Shown here: piece after piece, positions 1 to 5,641 of the stretch
How the letters are laid out: each line of letters opens with the position of its first letter
Numbering within the stretch: position 1 is the stretch's first letter
Assembly (NCBI GenBank): GCA_043729515.1
Contig: JAYTLK010000029.1
Coordinates: 1-7,961 of the forward strand
Source of the DNA: JANXSS01 sp043729515
GTDB taxonomy: Bacteria > Pseudomonadota > Gammaproteobacteria > Burkholderiales > Burkholderiaceae_D
Reading direction: 5' to 3'
Length of the DNA: 7,961 bases
The notes under the pieces: model-generated
Told to the model about the DNA's origin: nothing
Seen by the model: only the letters and a program-made list of their open reading frames with translations
Database searches by the model: none
Translations under genes and position numbers: made by a program

Positions 1-184
1 CCTCGGTCTCGGCAAACAGCAGCAGCACCGGCGCGCCCGGTTGCCAGGCGGTTGCTTCACCATTGACCTCGGCGTCGCCACCGACCAGTGTAGCCGTCAG
101 ACGATGGCCGGCTGCGTTGACATCGATCAGCGCAATGCTGCCGCAACGTTGCACCTCAACGATCGTTCCGGCCAGCCGGTTCAC
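1..184 (-). CDS. TOBE-domain (Mop-like) molybdate-binding protein, N-terminal part, cut by window edge
   Basis: The 61 visible codons read VNRLAGTIVEVQRCGSIALI and continue through a single compact beta-rich domain to VLLLFAETE at the window edge. This is the pattern of a TOBE/Mop domain, the small module that binds molybdate or similar oxyanions in ModE, in ModC C-termini and in free-standing molbindins. The domain begins at the first residue, so this looks like a stand-alone TOBE protein rather than the tail of an ABC ATPase, but the 3' end is missing. The chosen start is GTG at 184, which aligns with the usual MNRL-type N-terminus of the family. A TTG two codons upstream is possible and the frame is open further upstream. 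A GGCGGG about 11 nt before the GTG is a poor ribosome binding site. The gene lies 153 bp downstream of eamA on the same strand. The family call is fairly firm; ligand and role (molybdenum storage or regulation) are inferred. Confidence 0.72.
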   Translation of the reverse strand, partial: MNRLAGTIVEVQRCGSIALIDVNAAGHRLTATLVGGDAEVNGEATAWQPGAPVLLLFAETE

Positions 185-314
185 GGGCAAGCGTACCCGC
201 CGGCGGCAGGCAGTGCTGCGTCCGGGTAAATGCGACGAAGGCAAGGCTGGCAGCGTTGCAACATGGCGAATGTGTCGGGCATCGATTCAGGCGGGCGATG
301 TTGTCGGGAATGGA

Positions 315-341
315 ATTATGCCGGAATCCGCACATCGTCAA
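315..341 (-). promoter_or_regulatory. Possible sigma-70 promoter for the TOBE gene
   Basis: On the minus strand TTGACG (336-341) is followed after 15 bp by CATAAT (315-320). Both hexamers are one mismatch from consensus but the spacer is short. The -35 overlaps the stop codon of eamA, which would allow the TOBE gene separate transcription with a leader of about 120 nt. This is a weak prediction from motif reading only. Confidence 0.3.
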
Positions 342-1225
342 CGCTGGGCAGAAGTACTGCGGCGGCGCTGCAGATAGCCACCGAACAGGTTCAGCGCCAG
401 GCCGGACAGCACCAGCAGGCCGGCGGCGATCTTCCACCACTGCAGAGGCTCCTGTACCAGCCATGCTGCGCTGAGGATTCCCACCACTGGCACCAACAGG
501 GAAAAGGGTGCGATGGTCGCTGCCGGATAGGTGCGCATCAAATGCGACCAGATGCCGTAACCGATGATGGTGTTCGGTATGGCCTGATAGAAAACCGCGC
601 CGACCGAACGCCATTGCAACCGCTGGCCGGCCAGTACCCACGCCGGCCAGCCTTCGAAAAGCAGCGACGTCAACAGCAGCGGCGGCGTGGCCAGGACGGA
701 CCCCCACACCACTAGCGCCAGCGGATTGACCTTGCCGATTTTCTTGGTAAAGATATTGGCCACACCCCACGACAGGCTGGCGCCGATCACCAGCACGAAA
801 CCGATCAGCGTGGCCCGCGCTTCGAGATGCGCCGCCACCAGCGCCGTGCCGCAAAATGCCACGCCGGCGCCGAGCAACTGCGTGACTCTGGGGCGTTCCC
901 CCAACAGCAGCACCGCAAGTCCGATGGTGAAAAATGCCTGCAGCTGCATCACCAGCGACGCCAGTCCGGGCGGAAAGCCGAACTGCATGCCATAGAAGAG
1001 CAGCGTGAACTGGCTGGCGAACTGGAACAGGGCATACCCTGCCAGAAGCCGCAACGGCACCTGTGGCCGGGGCAAAAAAAATGCCAGCGGCAGGGCGGCG
1101 AACAGAAAACGCAGGGCCGTAAACAGGATCGGCGGCAGATCCTGCAGGCCGATGTTGATGACGATGAAGTTCATGCCCCATATCAGCACCACCAGCAGGG
1201 CCAGGGGAATGTGCGCGGGCTTCAC
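338..1225 (-). CDS. eamA: EamA-type DMT-superfamily transporter (cysteine/O-acetylserine exporter-like)
   Basis: This is a 295-residue inner-membrane protein with about ten hydrophobic segments in two EamA repeats, the standard size for the drug/metabolite transporter superfamily. It follows E. coli EamA (YdeD) almost end to end. Shared landmarks include ALLVV-WG-NF at residues 9-19, the PP-L--LRF segment near 31-40, GLASLVMQLQAFFTI at 87-101, the SWG-ANIF-KKIGK stretch at 151-165, I-GYGIW near 222-227, and PFSLLVPVVGILSA near 239-252. E. coli EamA exports cysteine-pathway metabolites; the substrate here is inferred and members of this superfamily vary. The start is a GTG at 1225, and its position matches the E. 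coli N-terminus. No Shine-Dalgarno sequence precedes it and the frame has no ATG, GTG or TTG before the upstream stop at 1325-1327. The overlapping small upstream reading frame may couple its translation. It is transcribed in the same direction as the nuclease gene upstream, about 157 bp away. Confidence 0.88.
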   Translation of the reverse strand: MKPAHIPLALLVVLIWGMNFIVINIGLQDLPPILFTALRFLFAALPLAFFLPRPQVPLRLLAGYALFQFASQFTLLFYGMQFGFPPGLASLVMQLQAFFTIGLAVLLLGERPRVTQLLGAGVAFCGTALVAAHLEARATLIGFVLVIGASLSWGVANIFTKKIGKVNPLALVVWGSVLATPPLLLTSLLFEGWPAWVLAGQRLQWRSVGAVFYQAIPNTIIGYGIWSHLMRTYPAATIAPFSLLVPVVGILSAAWLVQEPLQWWKIAAGLLVLSGLALNLFGGYLQRRRSTSAQR

Positions 1226-1266
1226 GCGGACAGGCCGGCTATTGGCAAGCTCGTCGTACGATGCAT
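1222..1266 (-). CDS. Possible 14-codon leader peptide overlapping the eamA start
   Basis: An ATG at 1266 opens a short frame, MHRTTSLPIAGLSA, that ends in TGA at 1222-1224. The stop shares two bases with the eamA GTG (the sequence is GTGA), a geometry typical of translational coupling. CCAGGA five to six bases before this ATG is a much better ribosome binding site than anything in front of eamA itself. Whether it is translated is unknown; a frame this short can arise by chance. The eamA frame also happens to be open through this segment but lacks a start codon. Confidence 0.3.
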   Translation of the reverse strand: MHRTTSLPIAGLSA

Positions 1267-1279
1267 GGAATTCCTGGAA

Positions 1280-1323
1280 GGCGAATGGGAGGCGAATGGG
1301 AGGCGAATGGGAGGCAAATGAAA
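1280..1323. repeat. 11-bp tandem repeat, three perfect copies plus one degenerate
   Basis: GGCGAATGGGA occurs three times head to tail at 1280-1290, 1291-1301 and 1302-1312, followed by a degenerate fourth copy GGCAAATGAAA at 1313-1323. The array lies in the untranslated leader of eamA, between the TATAAT element and the short leader frame. An 11-bp period is close to one helical turn, so repeated protein binding is conceivable. Slipped-strand replication is the simpler origin. Confidence 0.85.
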
Positions 1324-1352
1324 ATCAACGACGCAGTGAGCCGGACGCCCGG

Positions 1353-1358
1353 ATTATA
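1353..1358 (-). promoter_or_regulatory. eamA: -10 element (TATAAT) of a likely eamA promoter
   Basis: A perfect TATAAT on the minus strand lies about 128 bp before the eamA GTG and just after the stop of the nuclease gene. The expected -35 position (1376-1381) reads AAAAAG, a poor match, and there is no TGn extension, so the promoter is probably weak or activator-dependent. It would give a leader of about 120 nt containing the 11-bp repeats and the short frame. Confidence 0.45.
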
Positions 1359-1382
1359 CGCGGCACGCCGATCGGCTTTTTC

Positions 1383-2774
1383 TCAGGCCAAATCGACGAC
1401 CTGCTCCGCCATCTTCCCCAGCCGCACCTTCAGAAGCTGATACACATCACGATCGAACGCTGGCATTCCCGCCGCCGCCAGCCGCCGTGCGCCCGCGATG
1501 TCAGCGCCGTCGACACTGCCGGCATAGCCCCAGTGGTCCAGCACATGCAGCCCATCGCCTTCACGCAGCCCGATCGCGCCTGGGTACGGCCACGGCGGCA
1601 GGCGCCAGCGCGCCAGGGCCTCGATCAACCTGGCGAAGTGCTCGGGCGCAGGTTCTCGTCCGACACACGCACCGAGGCAGCGCTTGACCTGGCTGCCGAA
1701 ACACGGCTTGCCGGCCTTGACCTTTTCCAGGCCGATCAAGCCGTGACAGAGCTGATGGGCATCCGCCAGCGCCCGCAAGGCATCAGTGGCCTTGCGGTGG
1801 CTGGCGAAGGGGCCGTACAGATTGTCTTCGTCACCGAAAAACAGATCATCCGGATGCGCCAGCGCCAGCTTGAAAGTGTCCCCCTTGCGCACCAGCCGCC
1901 AGGCACAGACCTCGTCGCTGCGCCGCAGCTGGTGGTTGTGCGCCGGCTGCAATTTCTTCACCAGCAGCGCTTCCTGCAGCAAGGCGCCGACTTCACCTGC
2001 GGCCGGTTTCCATTCGATGCGCCGCACCTGCTGCGAGAGCAGCATTTCTTTCGACGAACGATGGTCGCCGCTGAAATGCGACAGCACCCGCCGGCGCAAT
2101 TGCACCGCCTTGCCGATGTAGAGCGGCAGCTCGGTGTCGTCGTAAAAGAGGTAGACGCCGGGTGTGTCCGGCATGTCGTCCAGACACGCCGGATCGAGAT
2201 GGGATGGCCAGCTCGGACGCGCCATCACTGTCTGCACTGCCGCTGAAATCTGATCGGGCGGCAGGGTCCGGTACAGGTCCTGCCAGAAGTGCCAGATCAG
2301 GCGCGCGTCAGCCAGGGCGCGATGCCGTTCGGTGACTGGCAACCGGTGCCGTTCGATCAGCGAATCAAGATTGTGCCGACCAAAACCCGGATAGAGCTTG
2401 CGTGAAAGCTTGACGGTGCACAGCACGTCGGGCTTGAACTCGATACCGACCCGCCGGAAAGCGTTTTTCAGAAAACCGTAATCGAAGCGGGCGTTGTGCG
2501 CGATGAACAGGCAACCGTCCAGGCGCGCGTACAGCTCCTCGGCCAATTGCTCGAAGAGAGGCGCGTCGGCCACCATTGCATTCGATATGCCGGTAAGCGA
2601 TTCGATGAAGGGCGGAATCCGACCTTCGGGACGGACCAGGCTGCTCCACTCACGTACGCCGTCGGCATCGACTTCGACAATGCCGATTTCGGTAATGCCA
2701 TCCGAAGTGATGGTCGCGCCCGTCGTTTCGAGGTCGACAAAGGCAAGACGGGTCTCGCCGGAAGAAAATCGCAT
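1383..2774 (-). CDS. DnaQ-like DEDDh exonuclease fused to UvrC/Cho-type GIY-YIG nuclease
   Basis: The 463-residue product has two nuclease domains. Residues about 8-165 form a DnaQ/epsilon-type 3'-5' exonuclease: VDLETTG supplies D14 and E16, HNARFDYGFLK supplies D98, and HRALADA supplies H151 and D156, so the full DEDDh set is present. Residues about 200-285 form a GIY-YIG nuclease with GVY (206-208), YIG (219-221), an LRRR segment for the catalytic Arg, and the Glu in GALLQEALLVKK (E268). A cysteine motif follows (C343, C358, C366, C370; the last three within PCFGSQVKRCLGACVG), matching the four-cysteine site of UvrC that holds an iron-sulfur cluster. There is no UvrB-binding or RNase H-like UvrC C-terminus, so the second half resembles E. 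coli Cho. The likely role is incision and trimming in DNA repair. ATG 2774 is preferred over an in-frame TTG at 2798 because the TTG lies inside the LexA box. Neither start has a clear ribosome binding site. Such fusions are known in bacteria, often under vague names. Confidence 0.9.
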   Translation of the reverse strand: MRFSSGETRLAFVDLETTGATITSDGITEIGIVEVDADGVREWSSLVRPEGRIPPFIESLTGISNAMVADAPLFEQLAEELYARLDGCLFIAHNARFDYGFLKNAFRRVGIEFKPDVLCTVKLSRKLYPGFGRHNLDSLIERHRLPVTERHRALADARLIWHFWQDLYRTLPPDQISAAVQTVMARPSWPSHLDPACLDDMPDTPGVYLFYDDTELPLYIGKAVQLRRRVLSHFSGDHRSSKEMLLSQQVRRIEWKPAAGEVGALLQEALLVKKLQPAHNHQLRRSDEVCAWRLVRKGDTFKLALAHPDDLFFGDEDNLYGPFASHRKATDALRALADAHQLCHGLIGLEKVKAGKPCFGSQVKRCLGACVGREPAPEHFARLIEALARWRLPPWPYPGAIGLREGDGLHVLDHWGYAGSVDGADIAGARRLAAAGMPAFDRDVYQLLKVRLGKMAEQVVDLA

Positions 2775-2786
2775 GGGATGAGGAAC

Positions 2787-2806
2787 TACTGTATGCAAAA
2801 ACAGTA
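2787..2806. promoter_or_regulatory. LexA-binding SOS box
   Basis: TACTGTATGCAAAAACAGTA has perfect TACTGT and ACAGTA half-sites and the CTG-N10-CAG core of the proteobacterial LexA operator. It ends 12 bp before the ATG of the exonuclease/GIY-YIG gene and overlaps a -10-like GATACT (2803-2808, minus strand). A TTGAAG lies 15 bp further upstream. Repression by LexA and induction by DNA damage are therefore strongly suggested, as is known for E. coli cho. The nearest plus-strand gene starts at least 280 bp away, so the minus-strand gene is the obvious target. Confidence 0.88.
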
Positions 2807-3087
2807 TCTTACCCGCAAGCTATCTTCAATGCACCATGTTGCTGCGCAGCTTGTGGCGAAGTTTCGGTTCCGGCGCCGATCAATCGACTGGAACGACTAA
2901 GCTCGGAATGCGATGCACACACCGGTGCTCGGCCCACTTTCGCACTCAATTACCGCATGAACTTGCCATGACGCGCTCGAGGTCACTGCCGCCCCTTTTC
3001 TCATTGCCGACGAACGGACCGAACGGACGGCGTCGACTCACGTCGCTGCGCCTGCCACAGGAACCGCCTGAGGCCGCAGTGGGGCAG

Positions 3088-3210
3088 GATGGTCCGGCCA
3101 GCGGGCGCCACCGCAGTCACGCATTCTGGATACATGCGAAGGCGCGAGCGGATGCGGCCGGTATCGCGCCGAATCCGGTCAGGCAATTCGATGCGTTCCT
3201 CCATGCGTAG
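3088..3210 (+). pseudogene. Relic of a second NEL-type effector gene (internal fragment)
   Basis: Codons 3088-3210 in frame 1 read DGPASGRHRSHAFW, then 13 residues, then PNPVRQFDAFLHA and a TAG stop. The intact effector gene downstream encodes DGPARRSYHRAFW, 13 residues, PNPVLAFSDFLL at 4094-4204 (its residues 336-373). The two share DGPA, AFW, PNPV, F and FL, with a single one-residue indel and identical spacing between AFW and PNPV, about 16 identities in 38 positions. This is better explained by common ancestry than chance. The fragment lacks LRRs and the catalytic Cys region, and the frame upstream (open from ATG 2836) shows nothing I recognise. It overlaps the extreme 5' end of the long frame of the intact effector, which argues that the real start of that gene lies further downstream. 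Another explanation is a damaged insertion or duplication of part of a relative. Confidence 0.5.
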
Positions 3211-4978
3211 ACGAATCGGCCCGGCAGATGGCGCGCCCCATGCCCGGCCAGTTTCCGCGCCGATTTCGATTCCAGGTGCGGTTGCCTTGGACGGCCCGGC
3301 CCCGCCCGTCCCGCCTGCCATGCCGCACGTCACGCGGCGTACCGTCGGCGAGAGGATTCTGTGGGCGGCACGCACACCGTACTCACCGATGCGCCTGCAC
3401 AACGACCCCGCGAACCCGCGCACCCCCACGTCATTTGCATCAAGCAGCCGCTCCCCGCATTTGTCTGCGACATCGTCTCCCGAACAGGCGTCTGCTCGGA
3501 CGCCGCCCACCCGTGATTCGCCGATCGGTGTGTTCGGCTCGTTCGAGCTGTCGCCACCGTCGATATCACGTGAACAATCGCAGGCGGTCAACCGCGCGCT
3601 CACCGACTGGATCGATCAAGCCGGCAACGCGATACAACGCAAAGATAGAAAGCGGGCTGGCAAAAAAATTCTCGATGCGGTATCCCATGGTGACAATCGG
3701 CTGGACCTCTCGGCAGGCCACCTCGACAGCCTGCCGGATTGTTTCCATCTCATGGATCAGTTGCGCGAACTCCATCTGGAACACAATCGCATCACGACCT
3801 TGCCCGAAAACTGGCCGCTGCAGATGCAGAAGGTCTATCTTCATGAGAATCCGATCAGCGTCATTCCGTTGGCAGTGACCGAAGCCAATCCGCACTGCAC
3901 GTTCACTTTTTCTCGGCGAGATTTGTCGCAGGAATCCCGCGATACCATCGCCATCCAGGCCGTCGTGCGTAGCGCATTTCCCGGCGAAGCACCTGCACTC
4001 ACATTGATGGAATATCCACCTGTCGCGCTCAGGCTGTCCGCATGGCAGGCAGCGCCAGCCCTGATTGCCGCCCATTGCAACCGGGATTGCCCCGATGGCC
4101 CGGCACGTCGGTCGTACCACCGCGCATTCTGGCAAAAGCTGGCTGCGCAGGCAGAGCAAATGCAGGTTTCACCGAACCCGGTCCTGGCCTTTTCCGACTT
4201 CTTGCTCGATCTGCGCGACACGGCGAGCAACAGCAGTGCGAATGGTCAGACATCGCTCCGAGACCGGATCGACGATGTGATCGATCCGATCGCGTCGGAT
4301 GCAACGCTGCGTGAGATTTGTTTCGGCATCGTCGCCAATGCAGCCGGCGAGTGCGTAGATCGGCGAACCAATGGTCTTGACGCGATCGAGCTGGCCGTGC
4401 TGTCCCATCGCGTCAGCCAGGGCGACATGTCCATTGCAGATCTTCTGGATCACGCACGGCAGGTTCAAACTCTGGAGGAACTGGATTGCTTTGCCAAAAC
4501 CGTCTGTGGACCGCAGCACCACGAGTTACTTGAAATCGTACTCGCGCTGCGCGTGCAACTGGGTGATGCACTACGGCTGCCCATCATCAGCCGCCGCATG
4601 CAGTATGGCCAGTTTGCACGGCAACTTGGACTCACTCCGGCTTTGGTCGAAGAAGCGCATCTGCAGGTTCAGGCGAACCTTGCCGATCCAGAGCGTGAAA
4701 TTGCATTTCTGGCCGACTGGGCGCCCTGGACCACGCACCTGAGGCAGCGGTATCCGGAAGAATTTGCACGGGCGGCTGCGGAGCATTCTGCCGCAGTCGA
4801 AATAGTGCATGAACGCCTTGCAGCACTCGACTCCGACCGCGACGCGCTTACATCCGGTCAATACATGGCAGAGGCAAGGGCGCTGCATGAGGAGTTTGCC
4901 GGACTGGATCAGCGAACTGGCCTGCCGATGCGATTGCGGTTGACTGCGGCAGAGTTGAAGTGCTTTCGAGACGGGTAA
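3089..4978 (+). CDS. LRR-NEL protein, IpaH/SspH/SlrP-type E3 ubiquitin ligase, predicted type III effector
   Basis: The longest frame encodes 629 residues. In that numbering, 101-165 is Ser/Pro/Thr-rich and suits a secretion signal. About 165-200 is a helical cap. About 203-268 holds three leucine-rich repeats (LDLSAGHLDSLPDCF, LRELHLEHNRITTLPENW, VYLHENPISVIP). About 300-620 is a NEL domain. NEL landmarks are FSDFLLDLRDT (368-378), C422-V-D424-R425 matching the catalytic CEDR of IpaH/SspH, LRLPIISRRMQYGQFARQLG (495-514) followed by LTPALVEEA, DWAPW (543-547) matching WGPW, and DSDRDALTSGQYMAEARAL (581-599). NEL ligases transfer ubiquitin to host proteins through the Cys, and the LRR binds the target and restrains the ligase. 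Only three repeats are visible, fewer than usual. The start is uncertain. ATG 3089 is the maximum extent, but the first 40 residues are Arg-rich and overlap a relic in another frame. ATG 3191 has AGG seven bases upstream; 3320 and 3389 lack any ribosome binding site. No convincing promoter was found. The family call is firm; substrate and delivery are unknown. Confidence 0.83.
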   Translation: MVRPAGATAVTHSGYMRRRERMRPVSRRIRSGNSMRSSMRRRIGPADGAPHARPVSAPISIPGAVALDGPAPPVPPAMPHVTRRTVGERILWAARTPYSPMRLHNDPANPRTPTSFASSSRSPHLSATSSPEQASARTPPTRDSPIGVFGSFELSPPSISREQSQAVNRALTDWIDQAGNAIQRKDRKRAGKKILDAVSHGDNRLDLSAGHLDSLPDCFHLMDQLRELHLEHNRITTLPENWPLQMQKVYLHENPISVIPLAVTEANPHCTFTFSRRDLSQESRDTIAIQAVVRSAFPGEAPALTLMEYPPVALRLSAWQAAPALIAAHCNRDCPDGPARRSYHRAFWQKLAAQAEQMQVSPNPVLAFSDFLLDLRDTASNSSANGQTSLRDRIDDVIDPIASDATLREICFGIVANAAGECVDRRTNGLDAIELAVLSHRVSQGDMSIADLLDHARQVQTLEELDCFAKTVCGPQHHELLEIVLALRVQLGDALRLPIISRRMQYGQFARQLGLTPALVEEAHLQVQANLADPEREIAFLADWAPWTTHLRQRYPEEFARAAAEHSAAVEIVHERLAALDSDRDALTSGQYMAEARALHEEFAGLDQRTGLPMRLRLTAAELKCFRDG

Positions 4979-5030
4979 CCACGCGCCGCAGACAAAGCGT
5001 TTTCTGATGGAAAGCACGGTCCTGATGCAT

Positions 5031-5056
5031 GTCACGCACCAAAAAACGTTTGTGAC
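5031..5056. repeat. Inverted repeat GTCAC / GTGAC upstream of the Ser-rich gene
   Basis: GTCAC at 5031-5035 and GTGAC at 5052-5056 are inverted arms separated by 16 bp that include AAACGTTT, itself a palindrome (5044-5051). It lies 14 bp before the TTGACA element. It may be an operator or coincidence; there is no run of T to suggest a terminator for the effector gene. Confidence 0.25.
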
Positions 5057-5069
5057 GGCAAAACCTGCA

Positions 5070-5097
5070 TTGACACGCGCAACAGTGTCAGTATCCT
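5070..5097 (+). promoter_or_regulatory. Sigma-70-like promoter with internal inverted repeat
   Basis: TTGACA (5070-5075, perfect -35) is followed after 16 bp by TATCCT (5092-5097), four of six matches to the -10 consensus. Within it, TGACAC (5071-5076) and GTGTCA (5085-5090) form a perfect inverted repeat with an 8-bp spacer that overlaps the -35 and ends just before the -10, the placement expected of a repressor site. Transcription would begin near 5104, about 14 nt before the ATG of the 164-residue gene. Confidence 0.5.
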
Positions 5098-5117
5098 TTT
5101 TTTGAAGAGTAAAAAAC

Positions 5118-5612
5118 ATGCAAAAAAATGGCGTCACGAGCACGAATGGTTTGAGCAACTTTCATGCATCGTCTGCACCCGCGGATATCGCGAGAGAAAA
5201 CAACAGCGCACATGCATCCATGACAAGCACCATTGAATCGCTTCACGCGCCTCCGCCAATTCGCCGCGACCACAGGACCGTGTTCGATGGCCGGCTCACA
5301 CCAATCGGGCCGCACGCTGCTTCTTTGCCAATCGATATTCCCTATGCCCGGCGGCCGCACCTGACCGACTCTCCCTATTTGCATCATCAGACAACCGCTC
5401 AAGAAATCACTGCCGAGCATGCAGAACGCGCCTCGAGGGAATCGCGTTTTCCTGCCCGTGCCGTTAGCTCCCTCGCCTCCCCAAGGTCAGAAAATGGAAG
5501 CGGGGATGATGAAGGGATGGGAATTTTCATCATGGATGATTTTTCGGCCGCAGAGCAGCCATCGAGCGCTCGGTGTTCGCCACAGTCCTCCACGGAACCG
5601 GGTGACAAGTAA
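5118..5612 (+). CDS. Unrecognised 164-residue Ser-rich, probably disordered protein; candidate secreted effector
   Basis: I do not recognise a family. The product has 23 Ser in 164 residues, many Ala, Pro, His and Thr, no Trp and a single Cys, with no hydrophobic segment long enough for a membrane span or signal peptide. The first 50 residues (MQKNGVTSTNGLSNFHASSA and onward) are Ser/Thr/Asn-rich, as in type III effector N-termini. A Pro/Arg/His-rich middle (APPPIRRDH, PYARRPHL) follows, then an acidic, hydrophobic patch DDEGMGIFIMDDF near residues 129-141 that could be a short binding motif. GAAGAG eight bases before the ATG and a TTGACA promoter immediately upstream support this start and real expression. 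It lies 139 bp after the NEL gene on the same strand and ends 29 bp from the convergent kinase gene. It could be an effector, a chaperone-independent substrate, or the surviving N-terminal part of a longer protein. Function is unassigned; secretion is inferred from composition and neighbourhood. Confidence 0.6.
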   Translation: MQKNGVTSTNGLSNFHASSAPADIARENNSAHASMTSTIESLHAPPPIRRDHRTVFDGRLTPIGPHAASLPIDIPYARRPHLTDSPYLHHQTTAQEITAEHAERASRESRFPARAVSSLASPRSENGSGDDEGMGIFIMDDFSAAEQPSSARCSPQSSTEPGDK

Positions 5613-5633
5613 TCCCGAAGGCGCCTGGGTTAC
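5609..5633. terminator. Possible stem-loop between convergent genes
   Basis: GTAA-T-CCC (5609-5616) can pair with GGGTTAC (5627-5633), giving seven base pairs with one bulged T around a 10-base loop that contains AGGCGCCT. It sits between the ends of the Ser-rich gene and the kinase gene and includes the TAA of the former. Neither side has a T run, so an intrinsic terminator is doubtful. Confidence 0.25.
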
Positions 5634-5641
5634 ATGCATCG

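Noticed and set aside
156..1181. A 341-codon minus-strand open frame overlapping eamA
   Set aside because: It is a shifted-frame shadow of eamA and runs into the TOBE gene; the membrane protein frame is plainly the real one.
1367..1382. GCCGATCGGC followed by five T on the plus strand, like a terminator
   Set aside because: The palindrome can form only a three-pair stem with a tetraloop, and no plus-strand gene ends there.
1005..2246. A 413-codon plus-strand open frame opposite eamA and the nuclease gene
   Set aside because: It is antisense to two clearly homologous genes and its translation is Arg/Gln-rich with no recognisable domain.
2775..2798. TTG start for the exonuclease/GIY-YIG gene giving eight extra residues
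   Set aside because: The TTG lies within the LexA operator and downstream of, or at, the probable transcription start, so the ATG at 2774 is preferred.
2863..2886. TTCG-N16-ATCG, resembling the hrpII box (TTCG-N16-TTCG) of Ralstonia effectors
   Set aside because: It has a mismatch, is short enough to occur by chance in GC-rich DNA, and lies more than 200 bp from any credible start of the effector.
3060..3088. GGAACC, resembling the first half of an HrpL hrp box
   Set aside because: No CCAC half follows at the required 15-17 bp spacing.
3566..4159. A 197-codon minus-strand frame opposite the LRR region
   Set aside because: It is antisense to the effector's LRR coding sequence and shows no domain, start context or neighbour support.
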